The position numbers were made by a program, and so were the translations under genes. From contig JBAXQC010000088.1 in the NCBI GenBank assembly GCA_037131955.1, forward strand, positions 1 to 9,511: a stretch of DNA of 9,511 nt. The letters are read 5' to 3'. The notes beneath the pieces are model-generated. The model did not search any database, was not told the origin of the DNA, and saw only the letters and a list, made by a program, of their open reading frames with translations. Shown in pieces: positions 6,491 through 9,511 of the stretch; position 1 is the stretch's first letter, and every line of letters begins with the position of its first letter. The DNA comes from CAIMMJ01 sp037131955. Lineage in GTDB: Bacteria; Bacteroidota; Bacteroidia; UBA4408.

Positions 6491-9400
6491 CTAATCAAGA
6501 TTAACGTCAAGTGCAAGGCCTCTTAGCTCGTGCAACAATACGTTAAAGGATTCTGGAATTCCAGGAGTTGGCATGTTTTCGCCTTTAACAATTGCTTCGT
6601 AAGCCTTAGCTCTACCAATAACATCATCTGATTTGATGGTAAGAATTTCTTGTAGAATATTTGCTGCACCAAATGCTTCGAGCGCCCAAACCTCCATCTC
6701 ACCAAAACGCTGGCCACCAAATTGTGCTTTACCACCAAGAGGTTGCTGGGTAATAAGAGAATATGGCCCGATAGATCTAGCATGCATTTTATCGTCCACC
6801 ATGTGACCAAGTTTAAGCATGTATATAATACCTACAGTTGCCGGTTGGTCAAATTTCTCACCTGTTCCACCGTCGTATAAATAAGTTCTTCCAAATCTTG
6901 GCAATCCTGCCTCGTCAGTAAGTTCATTTATTTGATCAAGAGTAGCACCATCAAAAATTGGAGTAGCAAATTTTCTACCTAACTTTTCTCCTGCCCAAGC
7001 AAGAACAGTTTCGTAGATTTGTCCGAGGTTCATCCTAGAAGGTACACCAAGTGGATTTAGAACAATATCAACAGGAGTTCCGTCTTCAAGGAAAGGCATG
7101 TCTTCGTCTCTTACGATTCTAGCAACAATACCTTTGTTTCCGTGGCGACCTGCCATCTTATCCCCTACTTTTAATTTTCTCTTTTTAGCGATGTAAACTT
7201 TAGCTAATTGAATAATACCGGCAGGAAGCTCATCACCCACAGTTAATGCAAACTTTTTGCGTTTGTATGCACCTAATAAATCGTTTAATTTAATTCCGTA
7301 GTTGTGAATCAATAATCTAATTTGATCGTTTGTTTCTTTTTCGGAAGTCCATTTAGTTGGATTTACATTTGCGTAGTCTACACCCTGAAGAATTTTTACA
7401 GTGAATTTTGTTCCTTTTGCAATTACAACTTCTTTAAAATTGTTTGCAACACCATTTGAAGTTTTACCGTTTACCAATGCAAAGATTTTCTCTACTAATT
7501 TTTCTTTAAGTAAAGCAGCATCGTGGCTGTGTTCTTCGTCAAGTTTAGAAACAATTACTTTTTCTTCTGACTTAGATTTTTTCTCTTTTACAATTCTTGA
7601 GAATAATTTTGTATCAATTACAACTCCTTTTACAGAAGGTGGAACTTTTAGGGATGCATCTTTTACATCACCAGCTTTGTCACCAAAGATTGCTCTTAGT
7701 AACTTTTCTTCTGGAGAAGGGTCAGTTTCTCCTTTTGGAGTAATTTTACCAATTAGAATATCGTTCTCTTTTACCTCTGCTCCCACTCTAATTAATCCAT
7801 TGCTGTCAAGATCTTTTGTAGCTTCTTCGCTAACATTTGGAATATCGGCAGTAAGCTCTTCCACACCTCTTTTGGTATCTCTAACTTCTAAAGAATATTC
7901 ATCAATGTGCAAAGAGGTAAAAATATCTTCTCTAACAACTCTCTCAGAGATTACAATTGCATCCTCAAAGTTATATCCTTTCCAAGGCATGAATGCCACT
8001 TTAAGATTTCTACCCAAAGCAAGTTCACCACCTTGAGTTGCGTAACCTTCGCAAAGCACTTGCCCACGAGTAACTTTATCGCCTTTTTTTACAATTGGCC
8101 TAAGGTTAATACATGTGCTTTGATTTGTTTTGCGGAATTTGGTTAGTTTATATGTTTTTGTGTCATCGTCAAAACTTACAAGCTTTTCGTCTTCAGTTCT
8201 GTTGTAACGAACCATGATTTCGTTTGCATCAACGTTTTCAACAATTCCTTCACCTTCAGAGGTAATAAGCACCCTTGAATCCATTGCAATATTCGCTTCT
8301 AAACCTGTACCAACAATTGGGGCTTGCGGCCTCATAAGCGGAACGGCTTGTCTTTGCATGTTAGAGCCCATCAAAGCACGGTTGGCATCATCGTGCTCCA
8401 AGAAAGGAATAAGAGAGGCTGCAATGGATGAAATTTGATTTGGGGCAACGTCAATTAAATTTACTTTGTCAGGCGAAACAACAGGTAAATCGCCCATTAC
8501 TCTTGCATTTACACGTTGTTGAACAATTTTACCATCTTTGTCAACACCTGTGTTTGCTTGAGCAATAACCAAATTAGTTTCTTGTTCCGCGGTTAAATAA
8601 ATAACCTCTCCCGAAGAATCCAATTTGCTGTCGTTTACTTTTACGTAAGGAGTTTCAATAAAACCAAGTTTATTTACTTTTGCAAACACACACAAAGAAG
8701 AAATCAAACCAATGTTTGGACCTTCTGGTGTTTCAATAGTACACAATCTTCCATAATGGGTATAGTGAACGTCTCTTACTTCAAAACCTGCTCTTTCTCT
8801 AGATAAACCACCTGGCCCTAGTGCCGAAAGTCTTCTCTTGTGAGTAATTTCAGCTAATGGATTTGTTTGATCCATAAATTGAGAAAGCTGATTTGTTCCA
8901 AAAAATGAATTTATAACAGAAGAAAGAGTTTTTGCATTAATCAAATCAGTAGGTGTAAAAACCTCGTTGTCTCTAACGTTCATTCTCTCTCTGATGGTTC
9001 TTGCCATTCTTGAAAGACCAACACCAAATTGAGCGTATAACTGTTCACCAACAGTTTTTACCCTTCTGTTGCTTAAGTGGTCAATATCATCTACCTCAGC
9101 TTTTGAGTTTATAAGCTCAATAAGGTATTTAATGATAGCAATAATATCTTCCTTCGTAAGAACTTTTACGTCCTCAGGTGTATTTCTATTTAACTTTTTA
9201 TTGATTCGGTATCTTCCTACTTCGCCAAGGTCGTAACGTTTGTCGGAGAAGAATAACTTTTCAATAATTCCTCTTGCAGTTTCCTCGTCTGGTGGTTCGG
9301 CATTTCTTAATTGACGGTAGATGTGCTCAACAGCTTCTTTTTCAGAGTTAGAAGGGTCTTTTTGCAATGTGTTGTAGATGATTGCATAATCGGCCATGTT

Positions 9401-9511
9401 GGTATCTTCTCTATTAAGAATGATAGTTTTAATATCATTTTCAATAATTAATTCAACGTGGTCTTTTTCTAGAACTGTTTCTCTATCAATAAGCACTTCG
9501 TTACGTTCAAT
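6491..9511 (-). CDS. rpoB: DNA-directed RNA polymerase subunit beta (5' end outside the window)
   Basis: The beta subunit of core RNA polymerase. 1006 residues are visible, and the frame runs through the right edge (IERNEVLIDRE at the edge), so the GTG at 9494-9496 is an internal valine, not a start. About 260 N-terminal residues are missing compared with the usual length of about 1270. Visible landmarks (numbered from the edge): the rifampicin cluster QLSQFMDQTNPLAEITHKRR with D214, H224 and S229, equal to E. coli D516, H526 and S531, all of the sensitive type; CTIETPEGPNIG at 257-268; FEDA with E516-D517; an SI2-like lineage insertion region about 630-780; GDKMAGRHGNKG with the active-site lysines K785 and K793; and the C-terminal AQFGGQRFGEMEVWALEAFG, which docks with beta'. 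The stop is TAG. The gene precedes rpoC in the same operon, with its promoter outside the window. Confidence 0.99.
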   Translation of the reverse strand: MERNEVLIDRETVLEKDHVELIIENDIKTIILNREDTNMADYAIIYNTLQKDPSNSEKEAVEHIYRQLRNAEPPDEETARGIIEKLFFSDKRYDLGEVGRYRINKKLNRNTPEDVKVLTKEDIIAIIKYLIELINSKAEVDDIDHLSNRRVKTVGEQLYAQFGVGLSRMARTIRERMNVRDNEVFTPTDLINAKTLSSVINSFFGTNQLSQFMDQTNPLAEITHKRRLSALGPGGLSRERAGFEVRDVHYTHYGRLCTIETPEGPNIGLISSLCVFAKVNKLGFIETPYVKVNDSKLDSSGEVIYLTAEQETNLVIAQANTGVDKDGKIVQQRVNARVMGDLPVVSPDKVNLIDVAPNQISSIAASLIPFLEHDDANRALMGSNMQRQAVPLMRPQAPIVGTGLEANIAMDSRVLITSEGEGIVENVDANEIMVRYNRTEDEKLVSFDDDTKTYKLTKFRKTNQSTCINLRPIVKKGDKVTRGQVLCEGYATQGGELALGRNLKVAFMPWKGYNFEDAIVISERVVREDIFTSLHIDEYSLEVRDTKRGVEELTADIPNVSEEATKDLDSNGLIRVGAEVKENDILIGKITPKGETDPSPEEKLLRAIFGDKAGDVKDASLKVPPSVKGVVIDTKLFSRIVKEKKSKSEEKVIVSKLDEEHSHDAALLKEKLVEKIFALVNGKTSNGVANNFKEVVIAKGTKFTVKILQGVDYANVNPTKWTSEKETNDQIRLLIHNYGIKLNDLLGAYKRKKFALTVGDELPAGIIQLAKVYIAKKRKLKVGDKMAGRHGNKGIVARIVRDEDMPFLEDGTPVDIVLNPLGVPSRMNLGQIYETVLAWAGEKLGRKFATPIFDGATLDQINELTDEAGLPRFGRTYLYDGGTGEKFDQPATVGIIYMLKLGHMVDDKMHARSIGPYSLITQQPLGGKAQFGGQRFGEMEVWALEAFGAANILQEILTIKSDDVIGRAKAYEAIVKGENMPTPGIPESFNVLLHELRGLALDVNLD

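Noticed and set aside
6523..6810. 95-codon open frame on the - strand in another frame of rpoB
   Set aside because: It overlaps the C-terminal rpoB codons, which are clearly under protein constraint. The alternative translation has no family resemblance.
7401..8036. 211-codon open frame on the + strand, antisense to rpoB
   Set aside because: It lies wholly inside the well-conserved rpoB coding sequence. The translation is serine/phenylalanine-rich low complexity with no recognisable domain, typical of a shadow frame.
9494..9496. GTG as a possible start codon for rpoB
   Set aside because: The frame continues upstream to the window edge with residues (IERNE) that belong to conserved RpoB, and about 260 N-terminal residues are still missing, so it is an internal valine.

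Overview
The window comes from an AT-rich genome of the phylum Bacteroidota. The evidence is the RpoB and RpoC sequence signatures, an rpoB-rpoC-DUF3467 gene order typical of this phylum, start codons without Shine-Dalgarno sequences, and secreted proteins with type IX secretion (T9SS)-style architecture. I cannot place it below class level from sequence alone.

Layout. On the + strand, the left edge holds the last 14 codons of a gene whose tail resembles a T9SS sorting domain. A near-perfect intrinsic terminator follows. Overlapping both is a 506-codon reading frame for a secreted, multidomain surface protein (14-1534). Its start is ambiguous because its apparent signal peptide is encoded by the terminator hairpin itself. 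A 218-bp convergent intergenic region (1535-1752) holds a bidirectional terminator and a small inverted and direct repeat cluster. The rest is on the - strand, listed in transcription order from the right edge: rpoB (5' end outside the window), a 45-bp gap, complete rpoC, an intrinsic terminator, and a 104-aa DUF3467 protein gene.

How the genes work together. rpoB and rpoC encode the beta and beta' subunits that form the catalytic core of RNA polymerase. All the key residues I looked for are present. DUF3467 is a conserved small protein of unknown role that sits after rpoC, here behind a terminator only 15 nt from its start codon, so its expression may be only partly coupled to rpoBC. The + strand secreted proteins are unrelated cargo that converges on the operon.

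Most of the window is ordinary housekeeping DNA. The points worth a second look are the terminator/signal-peptide overlap at 14-92, the terminator placed directly before DUF3467, and the repeated GTTGGTG heptamers at 1700-1725. I found no RNA genes, mobile elements, CRISPR arrays or convincing promoters.
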